From: Costus lasius | Lineage: Eukaryota > Streptophyta > Magnoliopsida > Zingiberales > Costaceae | Length of the DNA stretch: 64,000 nucleotides | Assembly: GCA_027563935.2 (NCBI GenBank) | Contig: CM050453.2 | Span: 83,798,665-83,862,664 of the forward strand | Reading direction: 5' to 3' | Shown: piece after piece, positions 1-11,480 of the stretch | Numbering within the stretch: the first letter of the stretch is position 1 | Layout of the letters: the number at the start of each line of letters is the position of its first letter | Notes under the pieces: model-generated | Told to the model about the DNA's origin: nothing | What the model saw: the letters and a program-made list of their open reading frames with translations, nothing else | The model's database searches: none | Position numbers and translations under genes: made by a program

Positions 1-1301
1 AAGAGATTAAGAATCACTCTCGTGCATTCCATCTCAGTATCAAGATCTCAAGCAAAACTAAGCACTCTCGCACCTTAGTTTCACAGGTTTTACTTAAGGT
101 TTTTGAACAATTCAATATCTATCTCTAGTATATTTTCATGTCTAAAGCAGTAATAATTTCTAGGTCAAAACATCAACAAGAAATAAGCATCTAAAATCTA
201 AAAATAAGAACACAACCAATCTCTTGCGATGAGCTCCTACCATAAATTCTAGGGTTCCAAGTTTATGCGTATCATCTTCTCAGTCCATACAGAAAAACTC
301 TAAAATATGTTAATGCATGACACTAAAAATGATTAAAGACAATAATCTCTTAAGTAAAATTACCATACCAAAAATATCATGATGGAATAAAGATTATCTA
401 GTTATTGAAATATCAAGGCGATTACTCCCTTTGTCCCAAAAGAAAGTTTAAGCATGCATGGAAGAAGAATTACAATAAATCATAGTCTTAGATGATCAAA
501 ATTCAAGAAGGAGAGAAAAGTTACAAAACACGGTGCTGTAATGAAATTACAGCACCGTAATACTTGATGAACACGGTGAACAGTGGCGGCGCCCACTGTT
601 TCGTTGATTTCTCCCTCGATCGGACTCCTTTCGATCTGAAACTTCTGGTGTATCCTCCTCTCCTCTAGGCGAAGCTTTCGTGTAAAAATCTGAACCTGAG
701 GTGGTCTCTACGCCTCTCGGCGTGAGGCCGAACCCTAAGGACGCCTCCCCCAATTACTCTCTGGATTTTTCATAAAAATTAGGGCTTTTGGTGCCTTTAT
801 CTTCTCCTCATTGAGACAAGTCTGTCGCATCTTTCGGATCTCAATTTGGACTTCTGGATCAAAAGATATGGTCCGCGCAAGATTTAGACCTGAAAAACTC
901 GCAAAACTGGGCCACAAATACGGTACCATATTAAAAATACAGTAGTGCCGTATTTTTGCCAAAATTTCAGAAACTTTCTGTTTAAAATCCTTCAAAAATA
1001 CGGTACCATGATAGTTAATCCCAAAAATACGGTAGTACCATATTTTTGCCAAATTGGCTCTGATTTTCATGAAATTTGACAAGGAACTTCGTCTCAACGT
1101 CTAGAATCTATTGGTGTACTCAAATCTTTCAAAATCCATCAAAATATGGCACTTTTAACCTGAAACTGATGAAAAACAAGAAATGATGTAGATTCTGCAA
1201 TATTTGACAATTAAGGCTTAAAAACAAGCAAAAGAGCATAATTATGACACAAAAAGACACATGAAATGACACAAAATATACTATGAATTTTGATGTCCTC
1301 A
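1..1301 (-). repeat. Partial Athila LTR, family B (outer part), minus orientation
   Basis: The reverse complement matches the start and middle of the family-B LTR seen at 37880-39724. It begins near TGAGGACATCAAAATTC, carries the ATACGGTAC dyads at about 915-1060 and the LTR hairpin at 530-558, and stops at the window edge at the point equivalent to about 39370. The canonical terminal CA (TG on the minus strand) is at 1300-1301. Directly to its right, element A LTR sequence starts, matching 16987 onward, so the family-B element inserted into the 5' LTR of A. Its body lies to the left of the window. The short ORFs here, for example 735-1097 minus, are chance frames in LTR sequence. Confidence 0.85.
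530..558 (-). repeat. LTR hairpin, 13-bp perfect stem, 3-nt loop
   Basis: ACGGTGCTGTAAT (530-542) and ATTACAGCACCGT (546-558) are perfect inverted arms around GAA. The same position in the other family-B LTRs (38810, 50464, 54796, 61023) also holds a hairpin, with different bases but preserved pairing. Confidence 0.8.
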
Positions 1302-2185
1302 TGTGTTTGCAATGCCTGCGTTTTCCGAAGGGATATGCTTGAACTTTTAATCTCTCGAGTAAGGTTTGTTAATCAGCATCTCTAGGAGTTTTAACTCGCT
1401 TGTAGATCTGTACTTACTCATGGGACTATAGGGAAGCATTATCCGGAGGGGCATGCTTGAGCCTTGAATCACTCTAGTAAGGTTTGTAAATCAAAATCTC
1501 TAGGAGAAAACTCGCTTGTAGATCTGTACTTACTCATGGGACTATAAGGAGCTTAGACATGGCGGGGAGACTCTAGTCCGACCGTGCATCCGACCCATTT
1601 GGTTGAGAATTTATCCATTTCGTTGGTGTGCTATGCCTACACTACCCGAAAGGGAGTGTTTGAGCCTTTAGTCATCGCAAGTAAGGTTTGTTAATCAGCA
1701 TCTCTAGGAGTTTTATCTCGCTTATAGATCTGTACTCGCTTGCGGAGATTATAAGGAACTTAGACATAGCGGGGAGACTCTAGTCCAACCGCGCGTCAGA
1801 ACCCTACGGATTGGACCAATAATCTAGTCTGTGGGAGCGGACGAGATTATTGGAGAGAGCAACCTGCACATCAAGCGGCTAATTCCCTTGAATTGATAGG
1901 ACATTGGTAATAGAGTTTGACTATTCAACTGTAAGGAGTCAAAGTGGTGAACCCATATCCTGATGCATCTTCTTATTAAAGTTCTCTCATGCGAGTTCCT
2001 CTGTTACGTTCTTGTGCATTTAATTATTTCATCATCTTAAACTTCATCAGTTTCGACGTAGTCTAACTAGCAAGTTCGAGATCTATCGATACTTGCTCAT
2101 TAGTCCCTATGGGATCGATATTTTATTACTTTAATAGACCCGTGCACTTGCGGGAAACGCCTACCTATATTTGTGGGTACTATCA
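1302..2185 (+). repeat. 5' LTR of element A, 3' part
   Basis: This stretch aligns with 16987-17870 of the 3' LTR throughout, including the thrice-repeated motif around GTAAGGTTTGTTAATCAGCA with the following CTCGCTTGTAGATCTGTACT. It ends in TACTATCA just before AGTTTTTGGCGC. The first kilobase or so of the LTR lies left of the window, beyond the inserted family-B LTR. Confidence 0.9.
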
Positions 2186-2191
2186 AGTTTT

Positions 2192-2209
2192 TGGCGCTAT
2201 TGCCGGGGA
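2192..2209 (+). promoter_or_regulatory. Primer-binding site, tRNA-Asp type
   Basis: TGGCGCTATTGCCGGGGA differs at two positions from the complement of the 3' end of plant tRNA-Asp(GUC). It lies six bases after the LTR end, as in the other Athila copies here (39731, 55748, 61972). Confidence 0.85.
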
Positions 2210-2339
2210 CTAATTTTCGCAATATTGATAAGATTTAGAAGTTAATAGACTAGACATTTTTAGCTTAGTATATTTTCTTTTATTTCATCTTATACCTTTC
2301 TTGATTTAATGAAACACTTGCTTGTTAGAATTTTAGTTT

Positions 2340-4090
2340 ATGCATAGAACTCCGTGACCGGAACTTGCAATACCATTCGATTCAGAAATTGAAAGAACGT
2401 TCCGGCGTCGCAAAAATCTTCAGAAGTATCAACCCAAGAAGAATTCACAAACAACAATCATGGACGGTAACAAGTCACTCCGAGACTTCACTACACCGAA
2501 TGTTCAAGGACTGCATTCGAGCATTACACGTCCACCAATAGAAGCGAACAATTTTGAAATAAAACCGTCACTTCTGTCAATGTTACAGCAAAACCAGTTC
2601 AGTGGATCACCGACTGAAGATCCGAACATGCATTTATCTGTTTTTCTTGAATATTGTGACACTCTTAAAATGAATGGTGTAACCACTGACGCTCTGCGGC
2701 TATGACTTTTTCCTTTTTCACTTAGAGGTAGAGCGCGAGCTTGGTTACATTCATTACCATCTGGATCCATTACCACATGAGAACAACTCTCACATGCTTT
2801 CCTTGCAAAATATTTTCCTTCGAGCAAAACCGTGCAACTGAGAAACCAGATTACCAATTTCTCCCAAAAAGAAGGCAAATCACTATATGAGGCGTGGGAC
2901 CGCTTCAAAGAATTGCAGCGAATGTGTCCTCACCATGGCCTCGAGAAATGGGTACTGGTACATACATTTTATAACGACTTGCTTTATAACACTCGTCTTA
3001 CCGTTAATGTAGCCGCTGGAGGAGCTTTGATGAACAAGGCAGTCGATGAAGCCTACAATTTGATCGAAGAAATGGCGCTCAACCACTACCAATGGTCGGG
3101 CAAGAGAGGTACTTCATCTCGACAAGCCGGTAAATATGAACTTGACGCTCTTAGTTCTCTTGCTGCAAAAGTTGATTCATTATCTCATAAGCTTGATTTT
3201 ATGAACATGCGTCATAGTGTTGCTATGTGTGAAATTTATGGAATGGAAGGTCATCTATCTGACACCTGTCAATTAGGGAATATGGTATCACAAGATCCCC
3301 CTCCCGCCTTGGTAAATGCTGTAGGTAACTTTAACTCGAGAGTCCAAAATAACCCTTATTCTAATACCTACAACCCTGGGTGGAAAAATCATCCCAACTT
3401 TTCCTATAGAAGCAACAATGCAGTTCAACCATCAAATTATAGACAACCTCCTAGATTTCATTCGCCCAATACTGGGTATCAGCCTAAATAATTTGACCAA
3501 CCACCACAACCAAGCACCAACACAATCCTACAGGAACCAACCTTAGAGACGCGCTTTGACAACTTCGTATCAGCGCAAACAAAAGCTATGGACTGCATGC
3601 TAGAAGCAATCAAAAACTTAACCACAAATCAGAAGATAATGGAAAACCAAATAGCCCAATAGGCTAGTACATCTACTAGACCGCCGGGCAGATTACCTGG
3701 GCAGCCCAAGACGAACCCTAAAGAGCATTGTAATGCCATTACCACGCGTAGTGGCAAGCAACTTGAAGAACCAGAAATGCCCAAGGATGACCACTGTGAG
3801 AATGAAACTAGAACCCCTGAGTCTGAGGAACCCAACGAATCTGTCGATAGTGAACCACAGATGAAAGAGATTGAACCTGTCTATGTTCCACCACCACCTT
3901 ACAAACCGCCCATTCCATTTCCTCAGAGGTTGGCAAAAGCAAAACTCGATCACCAATTCGGTAAATTTTTAGAAATTTTAAAGAAACTATATATTAACAT
4001 ACCATTTACCGATGTTTTGTCACAAATGTCATCTTATGCTAAGTTTTTGAAGGAGATCTTATCAAATAAAAGAAAAATAGAAGAACATGG
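2340..4090 (+). pseudogene. Athila gag (element A), decayed
   Basis: The product would be the structural capsid/nucleocapsid protein. The ATG at 2340 is chosen because element B has the equivalent start at 39891 (both begin M-H-R) and the frame runs into the conserved region from 2460. Recognisable parts are the gag core (QLRNQITNFSQKEGKSLYEAW, about 2833-2895), LTVNVAAGGALMNK, and a zinc knuckle whose second cysteine is Tyr (C-E-I-Y...H...C, about 3228-3270). A proline-rich linker and the NIPFTDVLSQMSSYAKFLKEIL segment follow. In-frame stops occur at 2355, 2703, 2778, 3489 and 3660. Most fit CGA, TGG or CAG/CAA changed by a C-to-T transition. The reading frame shifts near 4090-4106. Confidence 0.88.
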
Positions 4091-4935
4091 CATAGTGGCG
4101 TTCTGAGGAATGCAGCGCAATCATCCAAAACAAGTTACTGCCAAAGTTGAAGGATCCAGACAGCTTCACCATTCAATGCCTGATCAGAAACACACCTTTC
4201 GACCGTGCTTTATGCGATCTTGGAGTAAGTGTAAGTCTGATGCAACTCTCTCTTTGCAAGAAACTGGACATCGGAGACTTAAAACCGACAAACATCTCTG
4301 CAATTGGCCAACTGTTCCGTACGACATCCGGTAGGAATTCTGAAAGACGTGCCAATAAAGGTCGGTAATTTTTTTGTTCCAGCTGATTTCGTTGTACTTG
4401 AGATGGAGGAAGACTCCAAACTTCCTATAATACTAGGCAGACCATTTTTGGCAACTACCGGTGTAATAATAGACATTAAAAATGGGAAGTTGACACTGCG
4501 CATAGGTGAGGATACGGTTGAATTTGATATCACAGGTAGCCTAAAAAAGACTATCTTTGCAGATTCCTACTGTAATATCGGAGTCGTCGGCGACGAGCTT
4601 AATTCACCTTACATCCCTCGGACAAACGTCGATCCCCTCGAAGTATGCCTGATGGGCGACTATGACGAAGAACAAGAGGAAGAAGTTCGTGCTTATGCCG
4701 ATATTCTCGACTCGAGCACTGCAATTGAGCTAGATGTAGAAAAGCTTGAGGAATCATCTACACTGAAATCTGAGGTTTGTGAACCACTTAACATAGAGCT
4801 CAAATCCTTACCGAGCAACCTCAGGTATGAATTTTTAGGTGAGAATTCTACTTATCCTATCATTATAGCAAATCATCTTGATTCAGAACAAACGAACCTT
4901 CTCCTTGATAAGCTCAAAAACATAAGAAGGTAATT
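4091..4935 (+). pseudogene. Athila aspartic protease and linker (element A)
   Basis: The retroviral-type aspartic protease follows gag. The catalytic motif reads D-L-G-V-S in ALCDLGVSVSLM (about 4215-4245), where element B has the family form DLGAS. A frameshift near 4310 moves the rest (VGILKDVPIKVGNFFVPADFVVLEME, then LGRPFLATTGVIIDIKNGKLTLR) to another frame. The tail contains an acidic stretch and SLPSNLRYEFLGENSTYPI, which leads into RT. The protease is broken by the two frameshifts and the altered Ala of the active-site loop. Confidence 0.85.
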
Positions 4936-5640
4936 GGGTACACTTTGAAAGATATAAAAGGTATTAACCCTTCTTTATGCATGCACAAGATATATCTCGA
5001 AGAGGACAGTAAACCATCTATCGAATACCAGAGACGTTTGAACCTGAACTTGAAAGAGGTGGTTAAGAAAGAAATTTTGAAACTATTGGATACCGGGGTT
5101 ATTTGCCCTATTTTGGATAGCCAATGGGTGAGTCCGGTACATATGATACCAAAGAAAGGAAGAGTAACGGTAGTAAAGAACGAAAATAACGAATTGATCC
5201 CGCAAAGAACCGTTACCGGGTGGCGCATGTGCATTGACTACCGGAAACTGAACAAAGCCACCCTAAAGGATCATTTTTCTCTTCCCTTTATTAATCAAAT
5301 GCTTGAAAGATTAGCCACTAACTATTATTTCTATTTCTTGGATGGATACTCAGGATTTTTCCAAATACCGATACATCCCGATGACCAGGAGAAAACCACG
5401 TTCACATGTCCCTTCGGCACTTTCGCTTATCGATGTATGCCATTTGGCCTATGTAATGCACCAGCTACCTTTCAGCGGTGCATGATGGCAAGCTTCTCAT
5501 ATTTCATTGAAGACATCATGGACGACTTTTCGGTATATGGGTCCAGCTTTGATTCATGTTTATCTAATCTGACCCGAGTCTTGCAGCGCGCGCTGTGAAG
5601 AGACGAACCTGGTGCTTAATTAAGAAAAATGTCATTTTAT
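4936..5640 (+). pseudogene. Athila reverse transcriptase (element A)
   Basis: The RNA-dependent DNA polymerase domain is recognised from GINPSLCMHKI, LDTGVICPI, WRMCIDYRKLNKAT, YFLDGYSGFFQIPIHPDDQEKTTF and MPFGLCNAPATFQRCM. The catalytic motif in element B is VFMDDFSVY. In A it reads FIEDIMDDFSVYG, four residues (12 nt) shorter just before the Asp pair. The loss lies between short ATGGA repeats near 5516, so slippage or a small deletion is likely. The frame breaks at about 5598, where LSNLTRVLQR runs out before the expected CEETNL. Confidence 0.9.
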
Positions 5641-6340
5641 GGTAAAAAAAAGGAATCGTACTTGGTCATCTGATATCGGAGCGTGGTATCGAAGTCAACA
5701 AAGCGAAAATTGATGTGATGGAGAGAATGTCACCTCCAAACTCTGCCAGAGGAATAAGGAGTTTCTTAGGACATGCAGGCTTTTATAGACCTTTCATTGA
5801 AAATTTTTCTAAAATTGCTAGACCTTTAACATCTTTACTTGCTAAGGATGTTCCATTTGTTTTTGACCAGAACTGCATGGATGCGTTTCAACAATTGAAG
5901 AAGGCATTGATCTTCGCTCCAATAATACAACCTCCGGATTGGTCGCTACCCTTCGAAGTTATGTGTGACGCCAGCGACTATGCGGTAGGAGCCGTATTAG
6001 GACAGCGGAAAGACAACCGAACACATTCCATCTACTACGCCAACCGAACGCTTGACGGGGCACAGAGCAATTACGCCACAACAGAAAAAGAACTTCTTGC
6101 TATAGTTTTCGCTTTTGATAAGTTTCGGTCATATTTAGATAATTCGCGTGTTATTGTTTATACAGATCATGCGGCAATCCGATATCTCATGACAAAGAAA
6201 GACGCAAAACCATGGCTAATCAGATGGATACTATTGTTTCAAGAATTTGATGTTCAGATCAAGGATAAGAAGGGAGCTGATAATTTGGTAGCAGACCATC
6301 TCTACCGTCTGACATCTACCCCTGAGAACAGTTCAGAAGA
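5641..6340 (+). pseudogene. Athila RNase H domain (element A)
   Basis: The connection segment [29 protein letters not shown] is followed by a Ty3/gypsy RNase H. Visible acidic residues are the D of [16 protein letters not shown], the E of [20 protein letters not shown], the D of [12 protein letters not shown] and the D of VADHL. The frame stays open from 5715 into integrase. The domain itself looks intact, but it is cut off from RT by a frameshift near 5600-5700. Confidence 0.9.
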
Positions 6341-7691
6341 AGAGATTGACGATGCGTTCCCGGACGAAAACTTATTAACTGTCACTATAGTGAAAATACC
6401 ATGGTACGCCGATCTGGTAAATTTCTTGGCAGCCGGTATTATGCTTCCAAATCTCACATACCAACAGCGGAGGAAGTTTATGTTTATGGCGAAACATTAT
6501 TATTGGGACGAACCACTCTTGTTCAAGCACTGTGCTGATTATATCATTCGAAGATGCCTACCAGAAGAGGAAATTTTAGATGTCCTATTCCAATGTCATT
6601 CTTCTTCCTATGGAGGGCATTGTAGTGGCAAGAAAACAGCGTACAAGGTTCTCCAATGTAGTTTCTTTTGGCCGACCCTATTCAGAGATGCAAGGGACTA
6701 TGTACAATCTTGCGATCGCTGCCAACGGATGGGTGGAATATCACGAAGAAATGAAATGCCTTTAAATATCATCTTGGAAATCGAGATCTTTGACGTATGG
6801 GGAATCGACTTTATGGGTCCATTTCCACCTTCTTGTGGTAACAAATTCATTTTAGTTGGAGTCGATTATGTCTCCAAGTGGGTAGAAGCTTTGGCTGCAC
6901 CAGCAAACGACTCCAAGGTAGTCACCAGATTTTTCAAGAAATTAATACTTCCATGATTTGGAACGCCTTGCGTGGTAATCAGCGATGGCGGATCTCATTT
7001 TATTGAGCGAGGATTTTAATCATTGCTCAAAAGATATGGACTATTACACAAAGTGGCCACTGCTTACCATCCTCAGACTAGCGGCCAGGTGGAGATATCA
7101 AATCGAGAGATAAAACACATCCTTAAAAAACTGTCGCGTACTCGCACCGACTGGTCGCTCAAACTTGACGATGCTTTATGGGCATACCGTACGGCATTAA
7201 AAACTCCAATAGGTATGTCCCCATTCCAGTTAGTATACGGTAAATCATGCCATTTACCGGTTGAAATTGAACACAAAGCCTATTGGGCGATACGACGATT
7301 GAATTTTAATAGGAATCAAGCTGGCAAGGCCAGAAAACTTCAGCTTAATGAGCTCGACGAATTTAGACAGGAAGCCTATGTGAACGCTAGGATTTATAAA
7401 GAACGCACCAAAAGATGGCACAATCAAAGAATTATGAGGAGGGAATTTCGCGAAGGTGAATTAGTACTCTTGTTTAACTCCAGGATCAGGCTTTTCCCTG
7501 GTAAGCTTCGAACTAAATGGACGGGACCATATGTAGTACAAAAGGTTTACCCTCACGGCGTTGTAGACATTTACCGAGAGTCAACTGGCACATTCAAAGT
7601 TAATGGACAAACACTTAAGCATTACTTCTCCCATGAACCAATACCAGAGGGGACTGCACTACTCCTCACGAACCCTCCTTCACCGGAATGA
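6341..7691 (+). pseudogene. Athila integrase (element A)
   Basis: The element integrase has an HHCC zinc finger ([15 protein letters not shown] ... SCDRCQRMG) and a DDE core. The first Asp is in [11 protein letters not shown], the second in [12 protein letters not shown] and the Glu in [13 protein letters not shown]. The C-terminal domain ([28 protein letters not shown]) follows. In-frame stops are TGA at 6954 (consistent with CGA, as in the PRFG of element B) and TAA at 7017. The C-terminal half (7023-7691) is fully open. All three catalytic residues are still encoded. Confidence 0.9.
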
Positions 7692-9244
7692 CACTGACTA
7701 TGGTCAAGCTGACGGACCTTTAAATCAGCGCTTCTTGGGAGGCAACCCAAGCTTCTTACTCTAGTTGAATTTATTTTCATCATTTTTCCTCCTTGTTTTC
7801 ATGATTTGTGCAAGTTTAGCTTAGTTTGCGTACTTTGAGGAGTTATTCTATGATAGGTCTTAAATCCTTAGCAATTTCATGCTTCTCTCTGTACCAAAAT
7901 GACACTAGGACATCCTAGCTCCCTTTGCTATAAGTTTGAATTTTATTTCCTAGTTATGTCCATTTTGTTCTAATGCATGGTTTTGGTATCTAACACTGAT
8001 GATAATCTTGCAGGAAATGCGCATGCACTCCAAGCACCAACACTAGGTACCGACACTGAAGTAGGTGTGAAGCTCCTCGACAAGTAGTAGCTTGCCAAGA
8101 AAGATGCAAACGTTACCAGCACTTAACGAATTTAATCCGATTTGTCAAGGAACCAGATGCGCTGCATCCACGCCAATTGGTTTCTAAATCACTTTGAATT
8201 TGAGAGCCTAATACACATCCATGAACGGATCTTGTTTATCTTCAACATTGCCGATTGATTCTTACAAAGTTGAAAATGATATTTGGGGCCTAGTTGTGCC
8301 CTTTCGTTACTCGCATTGTTTGTTACATGCCTATTTATTTTGCTATGGATATTGTTGCCTCTACTTGGTTTAAAATGATACAGGAATATCGCAAACTGAT
8401 GCAGTAAAGAGAGGCGTTTTTCCGCTAGTTTTCCAAAAATCACAGGCGGGTCCTGATAGAAATCTCGACCGTGATTCTAACTCAGTCCAACATCAGAAAA
8501 CTCGCCGTGAAAATTACGGCAGAAAGGTAACTGAAGCCACGGCCGTAATCAGTAGCAAAGAATTTCACGAGAAAATCATGACTGGGGTACGCTGAAAGTC
8601 GTGACCGAGATTATTCGAAGAGCGGCAAAATGAGCAATTCTCTGCCGAGAAAATTACGGCAGAGCCGTAACTGTGGGGACAGCCGTAAAATTTGCGTGCA
8701 ATCTTACAGAAGCAATCACGGGCGGATCATGACAAAAATCACAGGCAGGATTCCCAGAAGAAAATATATGCATAAAATTGACGAGAGTATCAAGGCAACC
8801 CCGTGATTGAAGTCACCACCGTGGAAACTTGCACCAATAATATGTGAGACAATCACGCCTAGGTACTGACGGAAATCTTGATCGTGATTTCCCAGCAGAT
8901 GCTTATATAGAAATTTCATGACCGGGGTCCGAAAGGAATCTCAGGAGCAAGCTTTGACAGTTTAACGGATCTGTCTGGCCAGCCCAACCCGTTAAGATAC
9001 CCATTTAACTCTCGCCCCAAACCTCTTCGCTAGGGTTCCCGACTTCTCGTTTCCGTACATCTCGCCGACCCCACTACTCTGCCCCACCTGTCGCCGTCGC
9101 TTACTTCACCGCCGACCACCAACTCTCCGGCGACCCTTCCGACCATCTCCGGCGAAGCTCTCATTCCAAGTTTTCACTTCTTTATCTCGCCGCAGACTCT
9201 ATTTTTCATTTTTCCTGCATCTTTGCCCCGCCACTCAACAACTA
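7692..9244 (+). repeat. Post-pol spacer of element A with hairpin and dyads
   Basis: This is non-coding internal sequence between pol and the env-like ORF. At 7734-7751 CTTGGG and CCCAAG form a hairpin around AGGCAA, within the stretch GCGCTTCTTGGGAGGCAACC shared with elements D, B and B'. From about 8450 to 8930 repeated half-sites based on ATTACGG, CGGCCGTAA and TCACGGxCGTGA recur, mirroring the dyad arrays of family B. 8990-9240 is pyrimidine-rich and GC-rich, like a leader to the env-like ORF. ORFs here are short and not supported. Confidence 0.7.
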
Positions 9245-10509
9245 TGCCCCCGCGATGGAAGTATACTGGCAAATGACCAGCCGGAGCTACAAGCCCTTGA
9301 CCTGACGCACCACAGCAACAACCTGCTCCGCCTGAGATTCAAATGAGGGACAGTCACCAAACTGCTAGGTATCAGGTGCTCTCCAACTGCCACGTAATCA
9401 ACTCAATACATAGAGCCGCCGGCGTTGGCTGCACTTGGGATATTTGATTATCTTCTTTGGGTTTTCCATCAATTTGGATGGGGACGTTTTCTGCAGTATG
9501 CCCATCCTACCTATATCTCGTTCACCCTCGAGTTTCTCAGCTCCATGGAACTCAAGGTCTCGGCGCTTGATACAGACCTAGGGCTGCTCACCTTCCAACT
9601 CGCGAACACATAGTACCGCCTTACCATCGCGGACCTTAACGACATTTTTGATTTCCCTGCATACACCTCCAGGGTCTGTCCTCCCAACTTCAACGAATAT
9701 ATCTTTTGGCGCTGCATCTCCTCCATGAGCGCTTACTCACCCCGAAACGCGAGAGCTTCTACCCTCTCGAATCCTTGCATCAGATATGCACACTGCCTCC
9801 TTGCACATTCAATTTTTGCAAGGGAAGGAGATGGGATAGTCTGCCAGCCCGAGTTACTATGCCTATGGGGACTCTTGCACCATTTTCAGATTAACGCTGG
9901 GTATCATCTCGCCCGGTAGTTTATGCAAGTAGGTCATGTGCAGAAGGGAGTCATCTGCATTGGAGGGATGATAACTATGATAGCTCTCTCCCTTGGACAC
10001 AATCCGTATGGACAGCCCGAAGTAGTAGGAAGCCGCCGCCTAGACCTGGAGCACTTACTTTCAATGAAGATGATCGTCAAGCGAGGAGATATCTATCACT
10101 TGACTTTTGCCAACACCACTGTTACCATGCCTTTACCAAATACCGCGAGGGCATATATCAGGGACAGCGCCAATTGGCGCTTACATTCAGAGCCGGTAGC
10201 ACCAGAAGATCAGACGACACCTCTTGATGTTGATCCCAATTTCTCTATCGGCGGCCAACCTCGGACTGCCGCGCGCCCATCCACTGATGACATACTCCAT
10301 CTATTGCGCAAGGAATAGCTAAACCAGGGGAAGCAGCTAGCAACCCTGGTGGACACGGTAAAGTCTATTGAACTCTTTTTACACTGTAACATGGAGCCAC
10401 CACCACCAAGAGATGAAGATGAGGATGCTGATGACACCATTCACGTCTCCGACTCAAACGAGGAGGTTGACGACGACGATGATGACCCAGCTGAATGCAG
10501 TAAGTAGGG
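9245..10509 (+). pseudogene. Athila ORF1/env-like protein (element A), decayed
   Basis: This is the third Athila ORF, placed after pol where retroviruses carry env. Its function is unknown. One frame carries the core ALGIFDYLLWVFHQFGWGRF, HPTYISFTLEFLSS, LTIADLNDIFDFP, then SIFAREGDGIVCQPELLCLWGLLHHFQINAGYHLAR and a strongly acidic C-terminus (DEDEDADDTIHVSDSNEE). Stops in that frame are TAG at 9611, 9917 and 10316, each consistent with CAG or TGG. The N-terminal part before 9398 is in another frame. The likely original stop is TAG near 10507. The same domain occurs in element B at 48211-48902 and on the minus strand at 62752-64000. Confidence 0.75.
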
Positions 10510-10523
10510 CTACACTCTAGTAA

Positions 10524-10528
10524 GTCTT
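10524..10528 (+). repeat. Left candidate target duplication of the copia element (GTCTT)
   Basis: GTCTT here and at 15465-15469 flank the copia sequence exactly. The joined site would read TAA-GTCTT-GGCTTGGCAC, which resembles GAA-GTCTT-GACTTGGCAC in the neighbouring repeat unit at 15535. Confidence 0.6.
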
Positions 10529-11480
10529 CCCTTCAGTTAAAGCTAGACAATTGCTATTATGTACCTTCCCTTACCAAAACATTGTATCCACTCCTTGCTT
10601 GGCAAAGAAAGGATTTAGGTTTGAAATAAAAGAGAACTTATGTTCTTTTTCTTTTGCAAACATGTTTTATGGGAAGGGTACTTTGTGCAATAGTCCGCAT
10701 GTCTTGGACATGGTTAGCTCTATTTGTAACATAAATATTAAAAGGACCAAACTGAGTGGTTCAGTTGGTGCTTTCCTACGGCATTGTCGATTAGCCCATA
10801 TAAACAAGAATCGCATTCGACAACTCCATGAAAATGGGTTGCTAGATTCGAGTTCCTTGGAGGAACTTGATACATATGAGACTTGTTTATTAGGGAAAAT
10901 GACAAAGACGCCCTTCACCAAGACTGGTGAGAGCGCAGGAGGTTTATTGGATCTCATACATAGTGATGTGTGTGGGCTATTCAATAAACAAGCCAAAGGA
11001 GGGTATAACTACTTCATCACATTTACTGATGACTTCAGTAGATATGGTTATGTCTACATGATGAGACATGAAGTAGAGAACCAGCTTGGTAGATCCTTTA
11101 ATAATCTTCGATCAGATCGTGATGGAGAGCACCTGAGCAGTGTATTCTTTGACTATCTGAGTAAGTGTGGGATCCTATCCCAACTTACTCCTCCTAGAGC
11201 ACCTCGGTAGAATGGTGTATCTGAAAGGAGAAATCGAACCTTGTTGGACATAGTTCGGTCTATGATGAGTCATGCAACTCTACCTCCCTCATTCTGGGGA
11301 CATGCACTTGAAAAAGCTTCTCTAATACTGAATAATGTTCCATCTAAGAGTGTCTCAAAGATTCCATACGAGGTATGGAATGGGAGACGCCCTAATCTCA
11401 CTTTTATCAGGATCTAGGGATGTGAGGCTTATGTCAAACGTCAGGATTCTAGCAAGCTAGAACCTAGATCTGATAAGTGT
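10529..11480 (+). pseudogene. Copia GAG-pre-integrase and integrase, decayed
   Basis: A short protease-side remnant (LDNCYYVPS) precedes the pre-integrase motif FLRHCRLAHINKNRIRQL ... ETCLLGK. The integrase core then follows with Asp in DLIHSDVCG, a second Asp in LRSDRDGEHLS and Glu in NGVSERRNRT. The Glu lies just after a TAG at 11208 that fits CAG. Part of the core between FSRYGYVYMMRH and EVENQLG is missing compared with the usual copia spacing. A one-base shift occurs near 10580. Confidence 0.85.

Noticed and set aside
735..1097. 120-codon minus-strand ORF near the left edge
   Set aside because: It lies entirely in a family-B LTR, is made of the dyad array read through, and has no counterpart frame in the other LTR copies.
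9245..10509. True retroviral envelope gene
   Set aside because: No signal peptide, membrane anchor or furin-type site is visible. The domain is the Athila ORF1 type of unknown role, so it is only env-like by position.
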